Source: Simplicispira suum (lineage in GTDB: Bacteria; Pseudomonadota; Gammaproteobacteria; Burkholderiales; Burkholderiaceae_C). Taken from it: 64,000 bases of DNA. The DNA is taken from positions 1,860,001 to 1,924,000 of the forward strand of contig NZ_CP027669.1 of NCBI RefSeq assembly GCF_003008595.1. Reading direction: 5' to 3'. The notes below the pieces were generated by a model. That model was not told where the DNA came from, made no database searches, and saw only the letters and a program-made list of their open reading frames with translations. Positions 6,710 to 14,144 of the stretch are shown here, in pieces; the stretch's first letter is position 1, and every line of letters starts with the position of its first letter. The position numbers were made by a program, and so were the translations under genes.

Positions 6710-9700
6710 CTATCGTCCCGCTGGCTGGCCCTCCGGCCGGTGCGCCGGGGAGTGGGTCGCGGGCTTTCCTCGCCGCAAAACCCGTTGCAACCAATGCTCC
6801 AGGTCGTCGATGTAGGTGAACACTGCCGGCACCACCAGCAGGCTGAGCAGGGTCGAGGTGATCAACCCGCCAATCACCGCCACCGCCATGGGCGAGCGAA
6901 AGCTCATGTCGGCATCGCCCAGCGCCAGCGCAATCGGCAGCATGCCGGCGCCCATGGCCAGCGTCGTCATGATGATGGGGCGGGCGCGCTTGTGGCAGGC
7001 GTCGAGCAAGGCGTCCATGCGGCTCATGCCGTGGTCGCGGCGCGCGACGATGGCGTATTCCACCAGCAGGATGGAGTTCTTGGTGGCAATGCCCATCAGC
7101 ATCACGAGGCCGATGAGCGACGGCATGGAAAAACTCTTGCCCGCAATCAACAGCCCGACAAAGGCGCCGCCCAGCGCCAGCGGCAGCGCCATCAGGATGG
7201 TCACCGGCTGCAGGAAGTCCTTGAACAGCAGCACCAGCACGATGTAGATGCAGACCACGCCGGTCAACATGGCCAGGCCAAAGCTGGCGAACAGCTCGCC
7301 CATCATTTCCGCGTCGCCCACGTCGATCAGCCGAACCCGGCTGGGCAGGTCGCGCACGGCGGGCAGGTTCTTCACGGCTTCGGTCACTTCGCCCAGGCCG
7401 CGCTCGCCCAGCTCGATTTCGAAGTTGACGTTGCGCGAGCGGTCGTAGCGGCTGATGACCGCCGGGCCACCGGCCACTTCCAGCGTGGCGACTTCGGCCA
7501 GGCGCACCGGGCCGTTGGAGCCGGGCACCGTGAGGCGTTCCAGCACAGAGAGGTCTTCGCGCGCTGCGTCGTTCAGGCGAACCACGATGGGAATCTGGCG
7601 CTGCGACAGGTTCAGCTTGGGCAAATACTGGTCGTAGTCGCCCACGGTGGCCACGCGCAGCGTCTCGGCGATGGCTTGCGACGTCACGCCCAGGTCGGCG
7701 GCGCGGGCGAAATCGGGGCGCACGGCAATCTCGGGCCGCGCCAGACTGGCGTTGGAGCTCACCCCGCCGATGCCGGGGATGGTGCGAATGCCCTGCTCCA
7801 CGGCGCGTGCGGCGCTGGCGAGCGCCTGCGGGTCTTCGCTGGCAAGCGCCAGCACGTACTTGTCGTTCGAGCCACCCAGGCCAATCTTCACGCGCACGCC
7901 TGGCAGGTCGGCGAGCGCGGCGCGCAGGCGCTGCTCGATCTCTTGCTTGAGCGGGCGCTCGCCACGCGGCGCCAGGCGCAGCGTCAGCGTGGCTTTGCGC
8001 GGGTCGCCGGCACCGCCACCGCCGGCGAACGGGTCGGTGCCCGCCGTGCCGCCGCCAATCGTCGTGTAAATGCTTTGCACATGGCCTACGCGCTGCACCC
8101 GCTCGGCAGCCTGGGCAACGGCGGCGCGCGTGTCGGCCAGCTTGCTGCCGGGCGGCAACTCAAGGTTGACCTGGGTCTGGGCATTGTCGTCTGCCGGGAT
8201 GAAGCCGGACGGCAGCAGCGGGATCAGCGCGATGGAGCCGACAAAGAACAGCAGCGCCCCCGCAATGGTGAGGATGCGGTGCCTGAGGCACCAGGCGGAG
8301 GCGCGCATGTACGCCGCCAGCCAGCGCGGCTCGCGCTCCAGGGCCACCAGGGGCTTGAGCATGTAGGCCGACATCATGGGCGTGAGCAAGCGCGCAACGA
8401 CGAGCGAGGCGAACACCGCCAGCGCCGCCGTCCAGCCAAACTGTTTGAAGAAGCGCCCGGCAATGCCGCTCATGAAGGCGGTGGGCAGGAACACCGCGAT
8501 CAGCGAGAAGGTGGTGGCAACGACGGCCAGGCCAATCTCTTCGGCCGCTTCCATGGCGGCCTCGTAAGGCGATTTGCCCATGCGCAAGTGGCGCACGATG
8601 TTTTCCACCTCGACGATGGCGTCGTCCACCAGGATGCCGACCACCAGCGAGAGCGCCAAAAGCGTGATGATGTTGATGGAAAAGCCCAGCAGGTGCATGC
8701 CGATGAACGCCGGAATGATCGACAGCGGCAGCGCCACGGCAGAGACGATGGTGGCCCGCCAGTTGCGCAAGAACAGCCACACCACCACCACCGCGAGGAT
8801 GGCGCCCTCGTACAGCAGGTGCATGGAGCTGGTGTACTCATCGCTGGCAATCTGCACGAAATCCACCGTGCGCGTGAGCTGCAGGTCGGGGTGGTCGGCC
8901 AGCAACTGGTCAAGCGCGCGCTGCACGCCCGCACCCACTTCGATCTCGCTTGCTCCCCGGCTGCGCGAGACTTCAAAACCGATCACCTGCTTGCCGTCCA
9001 GCAGCGCGGCGGTGCGCTGCTCGGCCACGGTGTCGCGCACGCTGGCAACCTGGTCGAGACGCACGTGGCGCCCGCCTGAGAGCGGAATGTCGAGCGCGGC
9101 GATTTCGCCCGCCGTTTGCACGGTGGCCAGGGTGCGCACCGGTTGCTCGGCGCCGCCCAGGTCGGCGCGGCCGCCTGCGCTCTGGATTTGCACCTGGCGC
9201 AGTTGGCGCGACACCTCGGCCGCTGTGACGCCAAGCGCCTGCAGTTTGAGCGGGTCAAGCGCCACGCGCACCTCGCGCGTCACGCCACCGACGCGGTTCA
9301 CCGCGCCTACGCCGGGCACGGCCAGCAGGCGGCGGGTGAGCGTATCGTCCACAAACCACGAAAGTGCTTCGGCGTCCATGCGCTCGGAGGCAATGGCAAA
9401 CGCCAGAATCGGCTGGGCCGAGAGCTCCAGCTTGGCGACGATGGGGTCGCGCAGGTCGGCCGGCAGGTCGGCGCGCACGCGCGAGACGGCCGAGCGCACG
9501 TCGTCCACCGCCTCCTGCACCGGCTTTTCCAGGTTGAACTCGGCGGCAATGCTGGCCGATCCATCGGTCAGCGTGGTGGTGATGTGCTTGAGGCCTTGCG
9601 TGGTGGCAATGGCGTTTTCGATTTTGCGCGCCACGTCCGATTCAAGCTGGCCGGGCGCAGCGCCAGGCAGTACTGCGGTGACCATGACCACGGGGAAATC

Positions 9701-9820
9701 CATGTCCGGAAAGTTCTGCACCTTCATGGCGCGAAACGACAGCAGGCCCGCAAGGGTCAGCAGCACGAACAGCATGGCTGCAGGAATCGGGTTGCGGATG
9801 GACCAGGCGGAAAGGTTCAT
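6710..9820 (-). CDS. RND efflux pump inner-membrane transporter (HAE1/AcrB-like)
   Basis: At 1036 residues this is the normal length of an RND permease. It starts MNLSAWSIRNPIPAAMLF, with a first membrane helix, then a large periplasmic loop with PGAAPGQLESDVARKIE. The proton-relay aspartate pair is present in TM4 (VVGILVDDAIVEVEN), followed by the second pseudo-symmetric half with MALPLALGGAFVGLL and a C-terminal helix bundle. It exports small molecules by proton antiport together with the adaptor and outer-membrane factor genes immediately upstream, only 11 bases from the adaptor. Substrate range cannot be read from sequence. The general HAE1 drug type is favoured over heavy-metal CzcA type. 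Confidence 0.9.
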   Translation of the reverse strand: MNLSAWSIRNPIPAAMLFVLLTLAGLLSFRAMKVQNFPDMDFPVVMVTAVLPGAAPGQLESDVARKIENAIATTQGLKHITTTLTDGSASIAAEFNLEKPVQEAVDDVRSAVSRVRADLPADLRDPIVAKLELSAQPILAFAIASERMDAEALSWFVDDTLTRRLLAVPGVGAVNRVGGVTREVRVALDPLKLQALGVTAAEVSRQLRQVQIQSAGGRADLGGAEQPVRTLATVQTAGEIAALDIPLSGGRHVRLDQVASVRDTVAEQRTAALLDGKQVIGFEVSRSRGASEIEVGAGVQRALDQLLADHPDLQLTRTVDFVQIASDEYTSSMHLLYEGAILAVVVVWLFLRNWRATIVSAVALPLSIIPAFIGMHLLGFSINIITLLALSLVVGILVDDAIVEVENIVRHLRMGKSPYEAAMEAAEEIGLAVVATTFSLIAVFLPTAFMSGIAGRFFKQFGWTAALAVFASLVVARLLTPMMSAYMLKPLVALEREPRWLAAYMRASAWCLRHRILTIAGALLFFVGSIALIPLLPSGFIPADDNAQTQVNLELPPGSKLADTRAAVAQAAERVQRVGHVQSIYTTIGGGTAGTDPFAGGGGAGDPRKATLTLRLAPRGERPLKQEIEQRLRAALADLPGVRVKIGLGGSNDKYVLALASEDPQALASAARAVEQGIRTIPGIGGVSSNASLARPEIAVRPDFARAADLGVTSQAIAETLRVATVGDYDQYLPKLNLSQRQIPIVVRLNDAAREDLSVLERLTVPGSNGPVRLAEVATLEVAGGPAVISRYDRSRNVNFEIELGERGLGEVTEAVKNLPAVRDLPSRVRLIDVGDAEMMGELFASFGLAMLTGVVCIYIVLVLLFKDFLQPVTILMALPLALGGAFVGLLIAGKSFSMPSLIGLVMLMGIATKNSILLVEYAIVARRDHGMSRMDALLDACHKRARPIIMTTLAMGAGMLPIALALGDADMSFRSPMAVAVIGGLITSTLLSLLVVPAVFTYIDDLEHWLQRVLRRGKPATHSPAHRPEGQPAGR

Positions 9821-9831
9821 ACCGATGCTCC

Positions 9832-11001
9832 TTATTTGCTAGCTGCTTGCGCAGGTGCAGTAAGCGCTGGAGCCCTATTTTGTTCAGAATTCTGAGTGAC
9901 GCGCACCAGATCGCCGTCGTTCAGGAAGGCGCCGCCGCGCGCCACCACCCGCGCGCCGGGCTCAAGGCCAGAGGCAATCTCCACGCGCTCGCCGACGCGC
10001 TGGCCGATCTGCACGCGGTGCAGCACGACATGGCTGTCCGCGCCAAGCTCGAACACATGCTGGAAGCCGTCGCGCAGCACCAGGGCCGACTGCGGCACCG
10101 TGAGCGCCGAACGCTCGCCGAGCAGGAATTCGCCTTGCGCGTACATGCCGGAGCGCAGGTCCGCGTGCGGGGGCAGGTCCACGTACACCAGCGCATTGCG
10201 CGTTTTCGGGTCCACCGTGGGCGCAAGCATGCGCACCGTCCCAGCCACCTCGGTGCCGGCGGCGGTGGTCACGCGCACCGGGTCGCCGGTGTGGATGCGC
10301 GGCAGGTCGGTCGCGCTCACTTCGGCGCGCCATTCGAGCCGGCCCTTCCTGACCATGCGAAACAGCTCGGTGCCTGCGCCGACCACGGCGCCCACCGTGG
10401 CGCTGCGCGATGAAATGACGCCGCTGTCGGGCGCCAGAACCTGCGTGTGCTTGAGACGCAGCTGCTGGGCGCTGAGCAGGGCCTGCGCGGCCTCGACGCG
10501 GGCTTGGGCGGTTTGTGAGCCGGTGGCGTACTGGCCGATTTGCTGCTGACTGAGCGTGCCCGAGGCAATCAAGGTCTGCGCGCGCTCGGCATTGGCTGAG
10601 GCTTCCGCGGCGTTCGCCTTGGCTTCCAGCAGGCTGGCGCGTGCTTGCGCCAGGTCGGCCTGCACGGTGTCGTCGGCAAACACGGCCAGCACCTGGCCCG
10701 TGCGCACCCGGTCGCCCACGTTGGCGCGCACTTCGGTCAGGCGCAGGCCATTGCTCTGGGCGCCGATGCTTGCTTCCTGCCAGGCGGCGACGTTGCCGTT
10801 GGCGGGCAGGCGCAAGCGGATGGACGAGCGCGTGGGCTCAACCACCGTGACGGCCAGTGCCGGACGTGGCTTGCTCGCCTCGCCTTCCTTGGCATCGTCC
10901 GCGGCGCGCGAAGGCGGGGCAGCGAACAAGGCGAAGGCGGCGGCCAGCACACACAGCGTGGCGATAGCGGCAAGGGAGAGGGTCAGTTTTCTGCGCTGCA
11001 T
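9832..11001 (-). CDS. RND efflux periplasmic adaptor (membrane fusion protein)
   Basis: The protein has 389 residues, with an N-terminal membrane-anchor/signal segment (LTLSLAAIATLCVLAAAFALF) and then the adaptor order: lipoyl half-motif around NGLRLTEVRANVGDRVRTG, an alpha-helical hairpin rich in Ala/Gln/Glu, the second lipoyl half (LAPDSGVISSRSATVGAVV) and beta-barrel parts (GTELFRMVRKGRLEWRAEV). It bridges the inner-membrane pump and the outer-membrane channel. The ATG at 11001 has AGGAA upstream; a TTG at 11031 is the alternative. The last 15 residues (NRAPALTAPAQAASK) are encoded by a copy of the dispersed repeat, so the native C-terminus has been replaced or extended. Confidence 0.88.
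   Translation of the reverse strand: MQRRKLTLSLAAIATLCVLAAAFALFAAPPSRAADDAKEGEASKPRPALAVTVVEPTRSSIRLRLPANGNVAAWQEASIGAQSNGLRLTEVRANVGDRVRTGQVLAVFADDTVQADLAQARASLLEAKANAAEASANAERAQTLIASGTLSQQQIGQYATGSQTAQARVEAAQALLSAQQLRLKHTQVLAPDSGVISSRSATVGAVVGAGTELFRMVRKGRLEWRAEVSATDLPRIHTGDPVRVTTAAGTEVAGTVRMLAPTVDPKTRNALVYVDLPPHADLRSGMYAQGEFLLGERSALTVPQSALVLRDGFQHVFELGADSHVVLHRVQIGQRVGERVEIASGLEPGARVVARGGAFLNDGDLVRVTQNSEQNRAPALTAPAQAASK
9834..9884 (+). repeat. Dispersed palindromic repeat, copy 2 (C-terminal codons of the adaptor)
   Basis: The plus strand has gctagctgcttgcgc, a spacer, then gtaagcgctggagccctattttg, matching the other copies. It overlaps the 3' end of the adaptor gene, encodes its last residues and includes the stop region. 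The adjoining palindrome tcagaattctga (9884-9895) is also coding. Confidence 0.8.
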
Positions 11002-11040
11002 GGAAGAAAGGTTCCTGCGGTCAATGGACAAAAAAAGAAA

Positions 11041-12486
11041 TCAGCGGGTGGACTGCGGCGCCGCCGCGACCTGCTGCGCCTCCCAGCCGCCGCCGACGGC
11101 GCGGTAAAGCGCAATCCAGGCGGCCATGCGCTCTTGCCGCAGGGCGACCAGCGCGGTTTCGGCGGCGAGCAGGGTGCGGCGCGCGTCTTCCAGTTCCACC
11201 AGGCTCGCCAGGCCGGCGCGCCAGCGCGCCTCGGTAGCTTCGAACGAGCGGCGGTAGCCGGCGGCGGCTTGGCTTGCGTCGGTGCTGCGGGTGTCGGTGC
11301 TGGCAAGCTGAACCAGCGCCTGCTCCACCTCACTGACCGCCCTGCGCACCTGGGCGCGGTAGATCTGCACCGCGGCGTCGTAGCGCGCCACTGCAGCGTC
11401 CACCTGCGCGGCGCGGCGTCCGGCGTCAAAGAGGGGCAGGCTGAGCGCCACCGGGCCTATGGACCAGGTGTTGCTGCTGACGCTCGCGCCGCCGGTGCGC
11501 AGCCAGCCGCGCCCGATCGAGCCGGTCAGGCTCAGGCGCGGGTAGCGGTCTGCGCGTGCTGCCCCTACCTCGGCGCTGGCGGCGGCGACTTCGCGCTCGG
11601 CGGCGTACACGTCGGGGCGCTGCGCCAACGCCTCTGCTGGCACCTCGCCAATGGCAAACAGAGCCTCTGGCGCGACCACCGGCGCAGCAGTGGCAAGCCG
11701 GGTACGCAGCGTGGACTCGTCCATGGCCGTGAGCGCCACCAGCGTTTTGAGCTTGATGTCGCACTGCATGCGCTGGCGCTCGGTGCGCACCTTGGCGTCG
11801 GAATAGCTGGCGTTGGCAAGCGCCGCCGTGGCAGGTGCCGTGAAGCCAGCCATTTCGCTCGCTTGCGCCAGCCGCGCCGTCTCGCCGCGCGATTGCGTAT
11901 CGGCCTGCGCCACCGCCAACTGCTGCGCGCAACTGCGCCAGCCGGTGAGCTGCAGCGCCACCTCGGCCGCCACCGACACGCGCGCTTCGTGCCACTGAGC
12001 GCCGGCGCCGGCCAGGCGTTCGCGGGCCGCATCGCCGGTGGCCGCGTTGCCGCCAAACAGGTCGATTTCCCAGCCCGCTTGCACTCCCGCCTGCGCCGTG
12101 CTCGCCAGCGCGCCCACCTGTTGGTTGAAACCGCGGCTGGCGCTGGCTTGCCCGTCGAGCCCAGGCAGCAAGGCCGAGCGTGCTGCCACTTGGGCAGCGC
12201 GCGCCTGTGCCAGGCGGGCGCGGGCCTGCGCGATGTCCGGGCTGGCGCCTTGGGCCTCCGCAATCAATTCGACCAGCAGCGGGTCACCCTGGCGCTCCCA
12301 CCAGCGCGCCAGGTCGGCCACGCTTGCGTGGTGCGGCAGGGGCGCATGCCAGCGGGCGGGCTTGGGGGCATCAACCTGGGCAGCGGGGCGGTGCACCGCG
12401 CACGCGGCGAGCGCCAGCGGCAACATGAGCACCAGCGTGCGACGCGACGCGTGAGCAAACGCGCAGCGGGTAAACGGGATAGTCAT
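11041..12486 (-). CDS. Outer-membrane factor lipoprotein of the RND efflux system (NodT/OprM type)
   Basis: The protein has 481 residues. It has a lipoprotein signal (LVLMLPLALAAC, lipobox LAAC with Cys29) followed by two OEP/TolC repeats rich in Ala, Gln and Arg. Family landmarks include WWERQGDPLL near the start, GWEIDLFGG, ALAQRPDVYAAEREVAAASAE and SIGPVALSLPLFDAGRR. Such proteins form the trimeric outer-membrane channel. It is first in the efflux operon, about 40 bases before the adaptor. The ATG at 12486 is chosen over the GTG at 12499-12501; neither has a strong ribosome site. Confidence 0.88.
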   Translation of the reverse strand: MTIPFTRCAFAHASRRTLVLMLPLALAACAVHRPAAQVDAPKPARWHAPLPHHASVADLARWWERQGDPLLVELIAEAQGASPDIAQARARLAQARAAQVAARSALLPGLDGQASASRGFNQQVGALASTAQAGVQAGWEIDLFGGNAATGDAARERLAGAGAQWHEARVSVAAEVALQLTGWRSCAQQLAVAQADTQSRGETARLAQASEMAGFTAPATAALANASYSDAKVRTERQRMQCDIKLKTLVALTAMDESTLRTRLATAAPVVAPEALFAIGEVPAEALAQRPDVYAAEREVAAASAEVGAARADRYPRLSLTGSIGRGWLRTGGASVSSNTWSIGPVALSLPLFDAGRRAAQVDAAVARYDAAVQIYRAQVRRAVSEVEQALVQLASTDTRSTDASQAAAGYRRSFEATEARWRAGLASLVELEDARRTLLAAETALVALRQERMAAWIALYRAVGGGWEAQQVAAAPQSTR

Positions 12487-12658
12487 AGGGGGGAAGCACA
12501 CATGTCACGGGCCGGTTGCGCGAGCGGTGCGAAGCGCTTGTGGCGCTCCAGCCGGCGCGTCGACAACCCAAAGGGCAAAGGGGCGTAGTTTTAGCAAAAA
12601 ACCAACGAGAGCGTCGCTTTTTGTGCCCGATAGCGCGAAACATTGCATGCGGGCGTTG

Positions 12659-12672
12659 CTGTCACCTGACAG
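12659..12672. promoter_or_regulatory. Palindromic operator-like site upstream of the efflux operon
   Basis: CTGTCA-CC-TGACAG is a perfect inverted repeat with 6-bp arms, about 175 bases upstream of the outer-membrane factor gene and within the 236-bp gap after the VOC gene. The geometry suits a dimeric repressor, but no cognate regulator gene is adjacent except the AraC gene further upstream. The rest of the gap shows no gene. Confidence 0.35.
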
Positions 12673-12722
12673 ACGATCTCCTGCGCCGCGCACTCCTGAC
12701 GCGGGCCCGAGGCCCGTGCCAG

Positions 12723-13166
12723 TCAGCTTTGCGTGCACATGGCCGTGTAGCGGCGCTGCATTTCCTGGGTCGAAACGGCCTCGATTTCGTGGCCGATCAG
12801 CCAGCGGTGGCCAAAGGGGTCGAGCACCACGCCTGCGCGTTCGCCGTAGAACTGGTCTTGCGCGGCACGCTCAAGCGTCGCACCAACCGACACAGCTTGC
12901 GCGAGGACTGCGTCCGCGTTGTCTACGTGCAGGTGCATTCGATGCGACTGAGCGCCCGTTGCAGGTGGGCACAGCACGCCGAAGTCGGGGAACGCTTCGC
13001 TGAACATCACCGTGGTGCTGCCGAAATCGAGCTCCATATGGCCGACGCGGCCTCCCGGCTCCACCAGGCGGAACCGCTCGACAGCACCAAAGGCGTCGCG
13101 ATAGAAGTCCGCTGCAGCGGCAGCGTCGGATACGCACAGGTAGGAGAATGCGTCTTTGATCGTCAT
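12723..13166 (-). CDS. VOC-superfamily (glyoxalase/PhnB-like) protein
   Basis: This 147-residue protein has the paired beta-alpha-beta-beta-beta units of the vicinal-oxygen-chelate fold: FSYLCVSDAAAAADFYRDAFGAVE, then HMELDFG, then HRMHLHVDNADAVL, and the terminal VVLDPFGHRWLIGHE. This arrangement resembles PhnB/YdcE-like proteins more than true glyoxalase I. The function is undetermined. The ATG at 13166 is selected since the frame upstream to 13223 has no domain sequence. It lies 96 bases downstream of the AraC gene on the same strand, so it may be that regulator's target. Confidence 0.8.
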   Translation of the reverse strand: MTIKDAFSYLCVSDAAAAADFYRDAFGAVERFRLVEPGGRVGHMELDFGSTTVMFSEAFPDFGVLCPPATGAQSHRMHLHVDNADAVLAQAVSVGATLERAAQDQFYGERAGVVLDPFGHRWLIGHEIEAVSTQEMQRRYTAMCTQS

Positions 13167-13262
13167 GACGATGTCCAATCGGGGGGTGAGGTAAAGAAGC
13201 CGTGCAGCGTACTGCGCGCTCATACCTGTGTCTTGAAGATTTTTGACGTCAGGCGCCCCGAC

Positions 13263-14144
13263 TCATGGCACCGGCAGGGGCAGGTGCAAAGATGTTGCGT
13301 CTGGTGCGCTGCGGTACCTGTCGGGCGTGACACCGGCCATTTCGGTGAATTCGCGCGTCATGTGCGCCTGGTCGCTGTAGCCGCTGTCGAGTGCAATTTC
13401 CCACAGTGGCGCCGTGTGGCTGCGAAGGGCGCGCGCTGTCGCTTGCAGCCGAAGAACGCGCAGGTACACCTTGGGATCGAGACCCACCGCTTCGCGAAAG
13501 CGCGCGATGAACTGGCGGTGGCTCAGGCCGCTCAACTGCACAGCATCGCGAATACGGCTCAGTTCGGGCATCCGTCCAAGTGCAGCAGCAACGCCAGGGT
13601 GCACGGCGCACGCTAGTGGCAGCCGCGCCAGCAGCGCCGCCTCCAGTAGCCTGAGCCGTTCCTCGCCGCTGCGTGCCCCAAGCAGGCGCCCGCGCAGTTC
13701 GTTGCAGCTGGCGCCCCAGGCTGCCGCGAGCGCTGTGTGCGCGCCGGCAAGTTCGTGCGCGCAAACACCTAACAGCGCCCGCGCCGCACCGGGTTTGAGT
13801 ACTGCGCCGACGGAGCTGGCAAGGGCACTGGATCGGCGCAGGTAGAAGCGCTTGCGGGCGCCAGCGATCATCGCGCCTTCAAAGCGCTGCGGCGCTGCGC
13901 TGTCGGTGTCGGAAATCCAGAGGGGCTGTTCGCTGAGCCTGATCGCCAGATGGGTTGCGCCCGTGGGCAGCATCAGTTCACTCGCGGCTTGCGTGACTGC
14001 GGGGTCCGGCGCGTCGGCACCACTGGCCCACACCAACGCGACAAACGGGCGCAGCGCGGCCACTGGCAGGCGGGTGATGGCGTCGGCTGAGCCGCGGCGC
14101 TCGTCAAGCTTGCTCAAGCGGAGAAGACGGCGTTCCATAAACAT
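13263..14144 (-). CDS. AraC-family transcriptional regulator
   Basis: The protein has 293 residues. The C-terminal third carries the double helix-turn-helix: RIRDAVQLSGLSHRQFIARF, then a linker helix, then PLWEIALDSGYSDQAHMTREF and the family end MAGVTPDRYR. The N-terminal part is a DUF6597-like sensor region (PVAALRPFVALVWASG, SELMLPTGATHLAIRL). The ligand is not predictable. The ATG at 14144 has GAGG seven bases upstream and lies inside the 3' end of glnE, giving a 31-base same-strand overlap that suggests joint transcription. Confidence 0.85.
   Translation of the reverse strand: MFMERRLLRLSKLDERRGSADAITRLPVAALRPFVALVWASGADAPDPAVTQAASELMLPTGATHLAIRLSEQPLWISDTDSAAPQRFEGAMIAGARKRFYLRRSSALASSVGAVLKPGAARALLGVCAHELAGAHTALAAAWGASCNELRGRLLGARSGEERLRLLEAALLARLPLACAVHPGVAAALGRMPELSRIRDAVQLSGLSHRQFIARFREAVGLDPKVYLRVLRLQATARALRSHTAPLWEIALDSGYSDQAHMTREFTEMAGVTPDRYRSAPDATSLHLPLPVP

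Noticed and set aside
6614..9079. Plus-strand frame of about 820 codons opposite the RND pump
   Set aside because: Shadow of the pump gene; rich in His, Gln and Arg, with no recognisable family or ribosome site.
10645..12588. Plus-strand frame of about 650 codons opposite the efflux adaptor and channel genes
   Set aside because: Spans two real minus-strand genes and the gap between them; low-complexity translation.
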